This document shows positions 18,589 to 27,017 of a stretch of 64,000 bases of DNA, piece by piece; position 1 is the stretch's first letter; every line of letters starts with the position of its first letter. Location: contig NZ_QOKZ01000001.1 of the NCBI RefSeq assembly GCF_003697785.1, forward strand, positions 310,001 through 374,000, in the 5' to 3' direction. The position numbers and the translations under genes are program-made. Below the pieces are notes generated by a model. The model ran no database searches. It was given only the letters and a program-made list of their open reading frames with translations, and was not told the DNA's origin. The stretch is from Paracoccus alkanivorans (GTDB lineage: Bacteria; Pseudomonadota; Alphaproteobacteria; Rhodobacterales; Rhodobacteraceae).

Positions 18589-19752
18589 CTAAATGGCTGA
18601 AGTTAGCACCCGCATATTCTTTGAAAATAAATCCGCATCCATCGGTCCATTTTTAATCCCCTTCACTCTCCATGAAATTAGCTTATTACACATCCACGAA
18701 GACCAATGAGCCGCAAACTCAACTCTAGATGTTTTTGTAATCACAGGGGGAGATATTCTAACACCCGTTATTTCTTGTATATCTGATGAAAGCTTCCCGG
18801 GATCGAAAATGAAAGGTTCCGAAGTGAGGCCTCCAGGAACAAATTTCCTGTACTCAGCAGGAGGCTCGGTGGAGAGGTACACAGAATCGTTTCCCATCAG
18901 CTTATCTATCATTACATAATTTGAGTTTACCGGCCTGTAATCGAAATATAGGATCTTCTTCCCCCCATCAGAAAATAAAACATTGTGCATCTGGGAGCCT
19001 TCGAACCCCAATATTAAGTCATGCTGATGAATGAGCTTTAATTGATCTGAAAATTTCAATTTTTCAGGTCGAACAGTGCGGATGTGGGCTTCCTGCAATG
19101 CTGCTTCGAGCTCCCGCTCGCCATATGCCAATCTCTGTTTTTGACCAAGCCCTGCGCGAGACAGATACAAAGGTTCCTTATACTTCTCTAAAGATTTTGG
19201 ATCGAAAAACTTCTCAGAAATCTTCCTTAGATACTTCTGATAATTGGAATTTATGCTCTTCTTGATAATTATTCCGGGCTCTGGAACAACGACTTTTCTA
19301 TATCTCACCGGACTAGTCAGAATCTCCACCTCAATGGAGGCATCCAGAAAAATCTCCCTTAACAAGGGAAGAAATTTTCCTGCAACACCCTCCCCTGGAA
19401 TATAAATAATCTTGCTTACATTTTCCTCACTTGATATAGCCCAAATTCTAGCAAGGCTCTCCAAAAGAAAATGACCAAAATGGTCAAAGTAATGACCGGC
19501 AAAAACTACGCTCTCATCTCGAATCTCTACGGGATTATTAAATTTTCTCTTACCCGGTGATTGATATAAAAACTTACCTCTAGCCAGTGCTGATTTTTCT
19601 ACTGGGCTACCATCAGCGCGATAAACTCCACCCTTATTTTTATTGCCTTTTGACTTTGGCACTATATATGCGCCATCGAACACCTCATAAGTAAGCTTCT
19701 TATTCGATATAGTGGCACTATCCGCGTTATCATCAAATTTTCTGAACTCCAT
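18589..19752 (-). CDS. GT61/DUF563-like glycosyltransferase
   Basis: 387 residues if the ATG at 19752 (MEFRKFDDNADSATIS), directly after the sulfotransferase stop, is used; 408 from 19815. Features of the GT61 family: GHYFDHFGHFLLESLARIWA near residue 105, LYLSRAGLGQKQR near 195, and LILGFEGSQMHNVLFSDGGK near 245. It probably transfers a sugar onto a capsule or LPS chain in the cytoplasm. Codon use is AT-rich (many AAA, AAT, ATA), unlike the phage structural genes, which suggests separate acquisition. Confidence 0.82.
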   Translation of the reverse strand: MEFRKFDDNADSATISNKKLTYEVFDGAYIVPKSKGNKNKGGVYRADGSPVEKSALARGKFLYQSPGKRKFNNPVEIRDESVVFAGHYFDHFGHFLLESLARIWAISSEENVSKIIYIPGEGVAGKFLPLLREIFLDASIEVEILTSPVRYRKVVVPEPGIIIKKSINSNYQKYLRKISEKFFDPKSLEKYKEPLYLSRAGLGQKQRLAYGERELEAALQEAHIRTVRPEKLKFSDQLKLIHQHDLILGFEGSQMHNVLFSDGGKKILYFDYRPVNSNYVMIDKLMGNDSVYLSTEPPAEYRKFVPGGLTSEPFIFDPGKLSSDIQEITGVRISPPVITKTSRVEFAAHWSSWMCNKLISWRVKGIKNGPMDADLFSKNMRVLTSAI

Positions 19753-19753
19753 A

Positions 19754-20401
19754 TTATCGCCGATCCCGTCCAGAAACTGCATTTGCATCTTCGATTTTGT
19801 ACCCGAAAGCTTCAAAATCTTTTTTATATATCTTTTGGCAAAATTCTATTGCCATATCAAGATCTTCATCATCAAGAGCGAAGTTCTTCTTAGAGGTCGT
19901 ATTTCTCTTCTTGTCAACAGAAAAGTATTTGAAATCCAACCCATGTTCCAATGAAATTGACTTTGCCCAATCTTCCGATAAATGAGCGTCAGTTTTGATG
20001 AACTCGATGCCGTCACGCATAAACTCAGCTTGTGGTCGCAAGTGATTATCTCTAATGTAATTGTCCTTTGAATACTCCGATGAAATATAACTTAACCAGT
20101 CCTTAAACTTTCTCTTCCCGGGAATAGGGTGAGCCCTAAACTCAGAAAGAAGTCGATCAAGTGGGTTTCGCACTGTCATGAAGCTCCACTTTACAAGGCC
20201 AAAATTTACAATTTTCATATATATTTCTGCATGAAAATGCTGGGGAGAAACTACAAATCCGGTGCGCTTTGGGCGAGAGTTCCACAGATGCCGCTTATAC
20301 CCGTTCTTAATAAATAGATCTTCAATATATGTTCCTCCAGTTTTCGGAACATGCGAATAAAAAATGGGAGCGGATATATCTGAGCGGGTAAATATTGGCA
20401 T
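19754..20401 (-). CDS. Sulfotransferase-family protein
   Basis: 215 residues. The 5'-phosphosulfate-binding loop reads HVPKTGGTYIEDLF (near residue 17) and the 3'-phosphate motif reads TVRNPLDRLLSEFRAHP (near 76), as in carbohydrate sulfotransferase family 2. It would move sulfate from PAPS to a hydroxyl on a glycan. AT-rich like its GT61-like neighbour and 1 nt upstream of it, so the pair form a unit. Acceptor unknown; a surface polysaccharide is the natural guess. Confidence 0.87.
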   Translation of the reverse strand: MPIFTRSDISAPIFYSHVPKTGGTYIEDLFIKNGYKRHLWNSRPKRTGFVVSPQHFHAEIYMKIVNFGLVKWSFMTVRNPLDRLLSEFRAHPIPGKRKFKDWLSYISSEYSKDNYIRDNHLRPQAEFMRDGIEFIKTDAHLSEDWAKSISLEHGLDFKYFSVDKKRNTTSKKNFALDDEDLDMAIEFCQKIYKKDFEAFGYKIEDANAVSGRDRR

Positions 20402-20555
20402 TTTTTGATCTTCTTATATTTGTGAGAAGGTAATGTCAGAAATTCCCAGATTTCTGGGCAAGACAACTTAGATCCGATTTACGACATTGATCACTTCTCA
20501 GTCTTTGAATGGGCAAGAGATAGGATGCAACCTAGAGTTAAATGGGAAGAAGGGA

Positions 20556-21449
20556 TTAACGTAACATGGCCTCAAGATATCGCCCATAATCATTCTTGGC
20601 AAATTTTCGTGCCCGTTCAGCTAATTCCTCGGCCTCAATCCAGCCTTGATTATAGGCAATCTCATCTAAGCAGCCTGTCTGTAGACCCTGGCGTTTTTCC
20701 AGCGTACGCACAAAGTTTCCCGCATCCAGCAAACTTCCATGGGTGCCGGTGTCAAGCCAAGCGAAACCGCGTCCCATCTGCTCCACGGTCAGGTTGCCCT
20801 CATGCAGATAGGTCTCCAGAAGTGTTGTGATTTCGAGTTCACCCCGGTTTGAGGGCCTGACCTGCCGCGCACGCTCGGGCGCAGTACCATCCAGAAAATA
20901 GAGACCGGTTACCGCATAGTCCGAGGGTGGAACCTCTGGTTTCTCTATGATTGCACGGGCCTTACCAGTTTCGTCGAAATCCACCACGCCGTAACGTTCT
21001 GGATCGGCGACGTGATAGCCGAACACGGTGCCTCCCGATATTCGACGATCTGCCGCCTCGAGCAGTTGGGGAAGACCATGACCGAAAAAGATGTTATCGC
21101 CTAGTATCATCGCCGAAGGGGCACCCGCCAAGAACTCTTCGGCCAGGATATAGGCTTGGGCCAGTCCGTCAGGAGAAGGCTGGACGATATAGTCAAAGCT
21201 CAGCCCCCATTGGCTGCCGTCAGCGAGCAAACGGCGGAACTGATCCTGATCCTCGGGTGTGGTGATGATCGCGATTTCACGAATGCCAGCGAGCATCAGA
21301 ACCGAAATCGGGTAATAGATCATTGGCTTGTCGTAAATTGGCAACAGCTGTTTCGAGACACCCATCGTGATTGGGTACAGCCGTGTACCCGACCCCCCTG
21401 CCAAGATGATGCCCTTGCGCCGACCGGTGCATTCCGCCTGATTGCTCAT
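20556..21449 (-). CDS. rmlA: Glucose-1-phosphate thymidylyltransferase
   Basis: Makes dTDP-glucose from dTTP and glucose-1-phosphate, first step to dTDP-L-rhamnose. 297 residues from the ATG at 21449. Signature [16 protein letters not shown] near residue 13, [18 protein letters not shown] and [10 protein letters not shown] are all present, so it looks active. Last gene of the rmlC-B-D-A operon; start overlaps the rmlD stop (ATGA). GC-rich, unlike the sulfotransferase pair further left. Confidence 0.97.
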   Translation of the reverse strand: MSNQAECTGRRKGIILAGGSGTRLYPITMGVSKQLLPIYDKPMIYYPISVLMLAGIREIAIITTPEDQDQFRRLLADGSQWGLSFDYIVQPSPDGLAQAYILAEEFLAGAPSAMILGDNIFFGHGLPQLLEAADRRISGGTVFGYHVADPERYGVVDFDETGKARAIIEKPEVPPSDYAVTGLYFLDGTAPERARQVRPSNRGELEITTLLETYLHEGNLTVEQMGRGFAWLDTGTHGSLLDAGNFVRTLEKRQGLQTGCLDEIAYNQGWIEAEELAERARKFAKNDYGRYLEAMLR

Positions 21450-22297
21450 CTGCCTATCTCCGCCAAAACCTTGTTGAGTTCTGCTCGCCAGTCGGGGCGT
21501 GCAATGCCGAAATCGCGGCTGATCGCGTGACAATCCAGCCGGGAATTCGCAGGACGTCGAGCCGGAGTCGGATATTCCGCAGTGGTGATATCCTCGATGC
21601 GGCAAGACAGCTCGGCCTGTGCCATGATCTCGCGCGCAAATCCCGCCCAGCTCGTGTCTGGCGCCCCCGAGAAATGATAGATGCCTCCCTTAGTCCGATC
21701 CGACAGCATCGCCTGTATCATCGTCAAACAGGCGGCAGCTATCCCGTTTGCCGGAGTCGGACCACCATGCTGATCAGCGACTACGCGCAATGTCTCGCGC
21801 TCGCGACCGAGCCGCAGCATGGTCTTGACGAAATTCCCGCCATGGGCCGAGAACACCCATGAGGTCCGCAGCACAGCCCATTGACCGCCCGCCGCTGCGA
21901 TACCCTGCTCCCCTGCCAGCTTTGTCTTGCCATAAACCCCCAGCGGATTGGTGGGACCGGTTTCGTTCCAAGGAGCTTCACCCGACCCATCAAAGACGTA
22001 ATCGGTCGAGATATGAACGAACGGCACACCCACTGCCGCAGCGGCCCCGGCAATGGCGGTGGGCGCGGCGGCATTGACCACATGGGCCGATTCAGGCTCG
22101 GACTCAGCGCGATCCACCGCCGTATAGGCGGCAGCATTGATCACTGCATCGCAATTCGAGGCAAGCAGGATGCGAACACAGGCAGCGGGATCGGACAGAT
22201 CTGCCTCGTCCCGGCCTAGAAAGCGTGCCTCGGGCACCGCACGCGCCAGTTCGGTCGCAACCTGTCCCGTCCGGCCGAAGACCAGCAACCCGCTCAT
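21446..22297 (-). CDS. rmlD: dTDP-4-dehydrorhamnose reductase
   Basis: NAD(P)H-dependent last step to dTDP-L-rhamnose. 283 residues; [12 protein letters not shown] (residues 8-19) is the Rossmann loop, [15 protein letters not shown] and [12 protein letters not shown] follow, and [10 protein letters not shown] carries the Y-x3-K pair. Overlaps rmlB and rmlA by 4 nt. Confidence 0.97.
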   Translation of the reverse strand: MSGLLVFGRTGQVATELARAVPEARFLGRDEADLSDPAACVRILLASNCDAVINAAAYTAVDRAESEPESAHVVNAAAPTAIAGAAAAVGVPFVHISTDYVFDGSGEAPWNETGPTNPLGVYGKTKLAGEQGIAAAGGQWAVLRTSWVFSAHGGNFVKTMLRLGRERETLRVVADQHGGPTPANGIAAACLTMIQAMLSDRTKGGIYHFSGAPDTSWAGFAREIMAQAELSCRIEDITTAEYPTPARRPANSRLDCHAISRDFGIARPDWRAELNKVLAEIGR

Positions 22298-23331
22298 GCC
22301 TTACCCAGCCTCTCGCCAACACCCTGCCGGCTCAGCAGTGGAGACCACCAGTTCTCGTTGTCCAGATACCATTCGACGGTACGGCGCAACCCTTCCTCGA
22401 TGGTGACCGAGGGCCGCCAGCCCAGCTCTGTTCGGATCCGGATCGGGTCGATCGCATAACGACGGTCATGGCCAGGGCGGTCGGTAACGAACTTGATCAG
22501 CCGGTTGTGGGGCGCGGCATCCGGGCGCAGCCTGTCCATCTCGGCACAGATAGTGCGGACGAGATCGATATTCTTCACCTCGTTCTCGCCACCAATATTA
22601 TAGCTACGGCCAAGCCTACCCTTCTCCAGCACAAGTAGCAACGCATCGGCGTGATCCTCGACGTAAAGCCAGTCTCGGACATTGCCGCCATCGCCATAGA
22701 CTGGAATCGGCAACCCGCGCAACGCGTTCAGGATCACCACCGGCACCAGCTTTTCGGGAAAGTGGAAAGGACCGTAATTGTTCGAGCAATTAGTCAAAAC
22801 GACCGGTAGGCCATAGGTCTCGTGCCAAGCCCGAACCAAATGATCCGAGGCGGCCTTGCTGGCCGAATAGGGGCTGCGTGGATCGTAAGGCGTCGTTTCC
22901 GTGAATTGGCCCTCCTCACCGAGCGATCCGAATACCTCATCCGTGGAGATGTGGTGAAAACGGAAACCCTCAGGCCTATCCTGCGCCAGCCACCAAGAAC
23001 GCGCAGCTTCGAGCAGATTGTAGGTGCCGGTCACGTTGGTCTCGATAAAGGCGCCCGGCCCATCGATCGAGCGGTCGACATGACTTTCAGCCGCAAGATG
23101 CATAATCGCGTCGGGTCTATGTGTCTCCAGCACCCGGTCAAGCGCCGCACGATCGCGGATATCGGCCTGCTCGAAACGGTACAATGGACTATCGGCCACC
23201 GAGACAACATTCTCAGGATTCGCGGCATAGGTCAGCGCGTCCAGATTCACGACCTCATGCCCGCGTGCAACCGCCAGCCGCACCACTGCCGAACCGATAA
23301 ACCCGGCTCCACCAGTCACGAGTATCTTCAT
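22294..23331 (-). CDS. rmlB: dTDP-glucose 4,6-dehydratase
   Basis: Converts dTDP-glucose to dTDP-4-keto-6-deoxyglucose. 345 residues; [13 protein letters not shown] at the N-terminus, [15 protein letters not shown] near 80, [13 protein letters not shown], and [15 protein letters not shown] with the catalytic Y-x3-K. Complete and apparently functional. Overlaps rmlC and rmlD by 4 nt. Confidence 0.97.
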   Translation of the reverse strand: MKILVTGGAGFIGSAVVRLAVARGHEVVNLDALTYAANPENVVSVADSPLYRFEQADIRDRAALDRVLETHRPDAIMHLAAESHVDRSIDGPGAFIETNVTGTYNLLEAARSWWLAQDRPEGFRFHHISTDEVFGSLGEEGQFTETTPYDPRSPYSASKAASDHLVRAWHETYGLPVVLTNCSNNYGPFHFPEKLVPVVILNALRGLPIPVYGDGGNVRDWLYVEDHADALLLVLEKGRLGRSYNIGGENEVKNIDLVRTICAEMDRLRPDAAPHNRLIKFVTDRPGHDRRYAIDPIRIRTELGWRPSVTIEEGLRRTVEWYLDNENWWSPLLSRQGVGERLGKA

Positions 23332-23909
23332 AGGTTTGCCTCGTAATCGAAGGGGCCTTCATATATGAAAGGACTGTCGAAATCGGCAAGCGCGGGCTGG
23401 GCCGAGTCCTTACCCGACAGGGTCGGCACGGCTGATAGCCCCCAATCGATGCTCGCGCTGTCCCATGCCACACCGCCATCACATTCCGGCGCGTAATAAT
23501 CGGTGCACTTGTAGCAGATTTCCGTGTCCGGCTCCCGTGTGACGAAGCCATGCAGAAAGCCTGCGGGGATCCAGAGTTGCCGACCGTTCTCGAAGGACAA
23601 CTCTTCGCCGACCCACTGACCATAGGTCGGGCTACCCTTGCGGATATCGACCGCCACGTCGAAAAGCCGGCCCTTCCCGCAGCGCACCAACTTGCCCTGG
23701 GGATGAGGCGGCGCCTGAAAGTGCAGCCCCCTCAAGGTTCCCGCAGAAGCCGACAGCGAGTGATTGTCTTGCACGAATCCTGGCAGTTCCAGACCCGCTT
23801 CAGACAGCGTCTTGCGGTTCCAGCTTTCCGAAAAAAAACCCCGGTTATCGCCATGCCGTTGCGGCACAAGCACGAGAACGCCGGGAAGTGCGGTCTTTTC
23901 TATCAGCAT
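23328..23909 (-). CDS. rmlC: dTDP-4-dehydrorhamnose 3,5-epimerase
   Basis: Cupin epimerase of the rhamnose pathway, 193 residues from the ATG at 23909 ([20 protein letters not shown]); the longer in-frame start at 23948 adds residues not seen in the family. Active-site phrases [27 protein letters not shown] and the Tyr in [13 protein letters not shown] are present. First gene of the operon. The palindrome at 24103-24120 lies about 195 nt upstream. Confidence 0.96.
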   Translation of the reverse strand: MLIEKTALPGVLVLVPQRHGDNRGFFSESWNRKTLSEAGLELPGFVQDNHSLSASAGTLRGLHFQAPPHPQGKLVRCGKGRLFDVAVDIRKGSPTYGQWVGEELSFENGRQLWIPAGFLHGFVTREPDTEICYKCTDYYAPECDGGVAWDSASIDWGLSAVPTLSGKDSAQPALADFDSPFIYEGPFDYEANL

Positions 23910-24256
23910 GATGTTCTTCAGCCATTGGTTTGGATGCCCGTCTATCAATAACTACACGGGACTTAAAGGTTGCTCCCTTGCGCAATTCAGTAACAAGCGA
24001 ACCTTCTCCTACTTTACCCAAACCTATTTCGTCACCTTTTGAACAAAGGAATATTCATGTCTGCGGCATGCTACAAAACTGCCAGGAACCACACTTTCAA
24101 AGGTGTACAAGCTTGTACACGGCATCCGCTCACGAAATGCCGCAACAATTTCAACACACACGGAACTTCGAATCATCATGACGAAATATATGTGGAGGTG
24201 ACTAAAGATCCGCAACAGCGTATACGCGCTACATCCAGAAAAGCAGCGACAGGATC
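23910..24256. other. Intergenic region upstream of rmlC
   Basis: About 350 bp with no well-supported gene. It holds a perfect 18-bp palindrome (24103-24120), a weak rightward frame, and presumably the rml promoter. Confidence 0.5.
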
Positions 24257-24275
24257 GTCTAGCTTTCTGATGTAG
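24057..24275 (+). CDS. Doubtful 72-residue frame upstream of the rml operon
   Basis: ATG at 24057 with AAAGGA seven nucleotides upstream starts MSAACYKTARNHTFKGVQAC. Composition is odd (many Asn, His, Thr), no family is seen, and it spans the palindrome at 24103 and the end of the convergent phage gene. The ribosome binding site is the only support. Confidence 0.2.
   Translation: MSAACYKTARNHTFKGVQACTRHPLTKCRNNFNTHGTSNHHDEIYVEVTKDPQQRIRATSRKAATGSSSFLM
24103..24120. promoter_or_regulatory. Perfect 18-bp palindrome upstream of rmlCBDA
   Basis: GTGTACAAGCTTGTACAC reads the same on both strands. Such a site suits a dimeric regulator. No known operator could be assigned with confidence. Confidence 0.6.
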
Positions 24276-24423
24276 CTGTCTGCGCAGCCAGTTTTTCTTT
24301 TAAAGCCTTGCGTTCAGCGATTAGAGTGGAAAGTTCTTCGCGAAGACGTACTACATCTTCCCGCTTTATGGAGATACGCTGATTCAGTTGCCGGAGACGC
24401 TTTCGATCTTCATTGCCCGCCAT
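24259..24423 (-). CDS. Short coiled-coil phage protein
   Basis: 54 residues, MAGNEDRKRLRQLNQRISIK followed by heptad-like VVRLREELSTLIAERKALKEKL. The ATG at 24423 has AAAGGA nine bases upstream; an ATG at 24429 is also possible. Entirely helical and charged. Position at the end of the lysis cassette suggests a small accessory or spanin-like partner, but there is no lipobox or membrane helix. Confidence 0.5.
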   Translation of the reverse strand: MAGNEDRKRLRQLNQRISIKREDVVRLREELSTLIAERKALKEKLAAQTATSES

Positions 24424-24497
24424 GTTCATGATCCTTTGTACGTTGGAGTGACGCCTCGTCGGTTGCGAGTCTAGGCTCTTCCCTTCGGAGCAATCCA

Positions 24498-24689
24498 TCA
24501 AATAAAAGTTGTGTGACGGGCGAAAATCCGCCTATCACCGCTGCCAAAAATTAAGCTGAAGCAATGCACTATCGGCCCTGCTGCGATACCGACGACAAGT
24601 CCTGCCGCCACCGAACCGTAAAGACTGCCTACATCTCTTTCACCACCTCGTCCTTCTTCATCAACGGGCAGCACACGCCGGGTCTTCAC
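24498..24689 (-). CDS. Small membrane protein in the lysis cassette
   Basis: 63 residues from GTG at 24689 with GGAGCGAG upstream; overlaps the preceding gene by 4 nt (GTGA). A polar N-terminus (MKTRRVLPVDEEGRGGERD) is followed by one Gly/Ala-rich membrane helix (GSVAAGLVVGIAAGPIVHC). Single-helix proteins here are often holins or antiholins; assignment is by position only. Confidence 0.55.
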   Translation of the reverse strand: MKTRRVLPVDEEGRGGERDVGSLYGSVAAGLVVGIAAGPIVHCFSLIFGSGDRRIFARHTTFI

Positions 24690-25090
24690 CTCGCTCCTGC
24701 GCGCCCCAATGCCTCCGACAAGCGGTCCCGCCCGGTGATGGCATCCAGCCGCTCCCGCAGCTTCGCCCGCGCCATCCGCTCCAGCTGTGCCTGCGAAGGC
24801 CCCAACCTGCGGATCGCACCCGGCACCGACATGCGCACGTAATCTACGATCTCGCCGATTGCCCGATCCGGGACGGCAACAGCCGGGTGCTTCTGTAGCG
24901 TGTCGATCAGCAGTTCAGCACCGCTATGGAGAGCCCGGTGCAGCGCCTCGCGGTGCTTGGCCTCGATGTCGATTCGCCAGCGTTCAGGCAGGCGGCGGAA
25001 AAACCATCCGAGCGCCCCGAGGATCAGCCATGCGGCATAGTCCACGATGATCGGCTGCACGATGTTCTGGATGCTGTCGATGATGCTCAT
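24686..25090 (-). CDS. Membrane-anchored phage lysis-region protein, holin-like
   Basis: 134 residues. An N-terminal helix (AAWLILGALGWFF, 18-30) anchors a long charged alpha-helical domain ending LRERLDAITGRDRLSEALG. It lies 3 nt after the lysozyme gene, the usual place for a holin or related membrane protein. The large soluble domain is longer than in classic holins, so it may instead be a regulator of lysis timing. Confidence 0.55.
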   Translation of the reverse strand: MSIIDSIQNIVQPIIVDYAAWLILGALGWFFRRLPERWRIDIEAKHREALHRALHSGAELLIDTLQKHPAVAVPDRAIGEIVDYVRMSVPGAIRRLGPSQAQLERMARAKLRERLDAITGRDRLSEALGRAGAR

Positions 25091-25093
25091 GGT

Positions 25094-25630
25094 TTATCCT
25101 CCAATAGCTGAGAGACAAAGTTTCTGTTCGGCTGCGCGCCGGTTCACGAGGCCCTGCACCACCTGGCCGCCTGCCTTGTTCCATCGTGGGAGCTCATTGC
25201 AGGCATCCAGCCATCGGCCAGCATTGGCGCGCTTTGCGAGCGTCGAGCTGCATGCGGCACCGGTGCCCACGTTGTAGGACCAAGAGGTGAGCGCGACCTG
25301 GACGCCTTCGGGCTGCTGCGAGAGAGAGGGAATGCATGTGACAAGCGGGGTATAGTAATCCGTCAGGGCGTCGATCAGCATCTCGCTGCACTCGGCCGAG
25401 CTGTATCGATCACCTGCCTTCACCCCCCGCGTCTCGCCATAGCAGACGGTCCAGACAGGCGGGCTGGCCACGCGATCGAGATAGGCTTCGGTGCGCTCCC
25501 CTTCCCAGGGACCGACGAAGGCCGCAACAGCGGCCAGGATCGCGGCAGTGCCGGTTGTGATCGTCGCCTTGCGTTTTGTCGAGACAAGCGATTTCAACCA
25601 CGCCAGAAGCGTGGACAGGAACTGAAGCAT
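25094..25630 (-). CDS. Phage lysozyme (GH24, T4/RrrD type) with signal-anchor
   Basis: 178 residues from the ATG at 25630 (GGAG six bases upstream; 25642 would add four residues). The muramidase catalytic set is E-x8-D-x8-T: Glu43 in PWEGERTEAYLD, Asp52 and Thr61 in WTVCYGET. The hydrophobic stretch 25-40 (ITTGTAAILAAVAAFVG) probably acts as a signal-anchor-release segment, as in SAR endolysins. Cleaves peptidoglycan at the end of the lytic cycle. Neighbours are membrane proteins of the lysis cassette. Confidence 0.92.
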   Translation of the reverse strand: MLQFLSTLLAWLKSLVSTKRKATITTGTAAILAAVAAFVGPWEGERTEAYLDRVASPPVWTVCYGETRGVKAGDRYSSAECSEMLIDALTDYYTPLVTCIPSLSQQPEGVQVALTSWSYNVGTGAACSSTLAKRANAGRWLDACNELPRWNKAGGQVVQGLVNRRAAEQKLCLSAIGG

Positions 25631-25650
25631 GGTGTTCTCCATGAAATGAG

Positions 25651-25673
25651 AAAAGCTCGCCGTTTGGCGGGCT
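25651..25673 (-). terminator. Hairpin with T-run between lysis genes
   Basis: Leftward strand reads AGCCCGCC-AAAC-GGCGAGCTTTTC, an imperfect stem followed by four T. Confidence 0.5.
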
Positions 25674-25797
25674 AGTGAATGGTCTGCGACGTGACTAGGC
25701 TGGTTGTGCCTCCCAAGACCAACTCCCTGTCGGAACGGGAGGCATGGGGCCGTGGGAGGGAATTTTCGGCATGCTTCCCTCGGCCGCAGTCATTTCA

Positions 25798-26064
25798 TTA
25801 CGGACCTCTGTCGATCTTCGCCTCAATCTTGCGCAAGCTGTCGAGAATCAGGATCAGCCGCTCATCCTGCCGGGCCGTCGTGTATTCCACCGACCTGATG
25901 CGCCCTTCATTGGAAGAGATCGCTTTGGTGTTGGTGTCCTGTTGCTGGATCAGAAGCTCTGTCTGTGTGGTCAGGTCTCGGTAGGCCATCAGGCCAGCGA
26001 TGCCCATTCCGGCCAGCACTATCAGGTTGCCGAAGCTAATCCGGCGATCGAATTCCCAAGCCAT
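25798..26064 (-). CDS. Small membrane protein with coiled coil, possible holin/spanin-type
   Basis: 88 residues, ATG at 26064 with GGAGG four bases upstream. One N-terminal membrane helix (ISFGNLIVLAGMGIAGLMAY, 9-28) is followed by a long coiled coil (TTQTELLIQQQDTNTKAIS to the C-terminus). The layout resembles i-spanins or Mu-type membrane coiled-coil proteins. Its RBS lies in the 31-bp repeat shared with the left end of the prophage. Confidence 0.6.
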   Translation of the reverse strand: MAWEFDRRISFGNLIVLAGMGIAGLMAYRDLTTQTELLIQQQDTNTKAISSNEGRIRSVEYTTARQDERLILILDSLRKIEAKIDRGP

Positions 26065-26068
26065 GTGG

Positions 26069-26099
26069 CCTCCTTTCAGGCATGAAAAAACCCGCCGAA
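26069..26099. repeat. 31-bp RBS/terminator repeat, right copy
   Basis: One mismatch to 15958-15988. Marks the right side of the duplicated SGNH-terminator-RBS block. Confidence 0.85.
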
Positions 26100-26108
26100 G
26101 CGGGTTAC
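26083..26108 (-). terminator. Intrinsic terminator after the second SGNH-like gene
   Basis: Leftward strand reads AACCCGC-TTC-GGCGGGTT then TTTT, 49 nt after the stop at 26157. Confidence 0.8.
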
Positions 26109-26156
26109 AGATGTCGAGTATGTTTTCGACAGCTTAGGCGAATGTCACAACGCTTC

Positions 26157-26831
26157 TCACGCGTATTTGGAGCGCGGGCGTTCGATTCTGATTTGTCTAA
26201 TTTCTTCCATCAGAGCTTCCAGCATCGCCAACCAAAAGGCCGAATTCATCCTAGCCTTTTGCCGCTTAAAGACACCATCGGCGCCATCGCCCACTTGCTT
26301 CGTACCCTTGACGCGGTACTTCACTTGCGTCGACATCCCACCGTTCAGCGTGAAATTAGGCTGTCTTAGCAGAGTTGCCGAAAGATCATCGAATACTTGA
26401 ACTTGGCTTGCCCCTATCATATCAGAATAGGCGCCGATGGGAGCAGGGTCGGGTTTACGTAACGCGCGCATTGGGTCGTGCATCAGGAAAATTGGCGCAC
26501 CGTAGGCCTCGAGAATACGTTCTGTCACTCTCGGCAGCAACGTCTCGCGCCAGTAATCACGTACAGCCAGTGATCGAATTTGAGATGAGACGCCCGGATA
26601 AGCAAACGTGTGTACGAGGTCTTCGACCCTTCGACTGAAGCCCACCAAAAGGAAGACGTCAAAATCTTCAACTTCGATATTATCAAATCCGGTGTTGACG
26701 CCCAACATGGTACCAGCCAGTATGTACGTGGCGCTATACTTTTCAGTGATCCATTGGCAATCATTCCACGCGGCCTTGAGGTCTTCGGCATGCTCGTCGC
26801 CAATGATGCAGATTTTCACTTGGGTTCCCAT
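26157..26831 (-). CDS. SGNH-like protein, copy 2, with altered block I
   Basis: 224 residues from ATG at 26831 (MGTQVKICIIGDEHAEDLK). Clear paralogue of 16027-16779: VRDYWRETLL, YGAPIFLMHDPMRAL, YSDMIGASQ, FDDLSATLLRQPNFTLNGGM and MNSAFWLAMLEALMEEI. Block I reads GDEH where copy 1 has GNSH, so the candidate nucleophile Ser is absent and the two copies may differ in activity. It lies between the tail fibre and lysis genes, a usual moron position. Confidence 0.7.
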   Translation of the reverse strand: MGTQVKICIIGDEHAEDLKAAWNDCQWITEKYSATYILAGTMLGVNTGFDNIEVEDFDVFLLVGFSRRVEDLVHTFAYPGVSSQIRSLAVRDYWRETLLPRVTERILEAYGAPIFLMHDPMRALRKPDPAPIGAYSDMIGASQVQVFDDLSATLLRQPNFTLNGGMSTQVKYRVKGTKQVGDGADGVFKRQKARMNSAFWLAMLEALMEEIRQIRIERPRSKYA

Positions 26832-27017
26832 TCGCAGCCAGCGGAACACCCCGCCACCATATCCTCGGCGCAATTATCGACACCTACCCGCAAATTGCAA
26901 CCATGCTGCTATTCAATAACCGCTCGCGCCGAACCCGGCGATAGCATTGGATACTCCTCCTGTACATTGCAGATAGTAGACTTCACGACCGCGCAGCATT
27001 CTTCAGTTTGACGCGGA

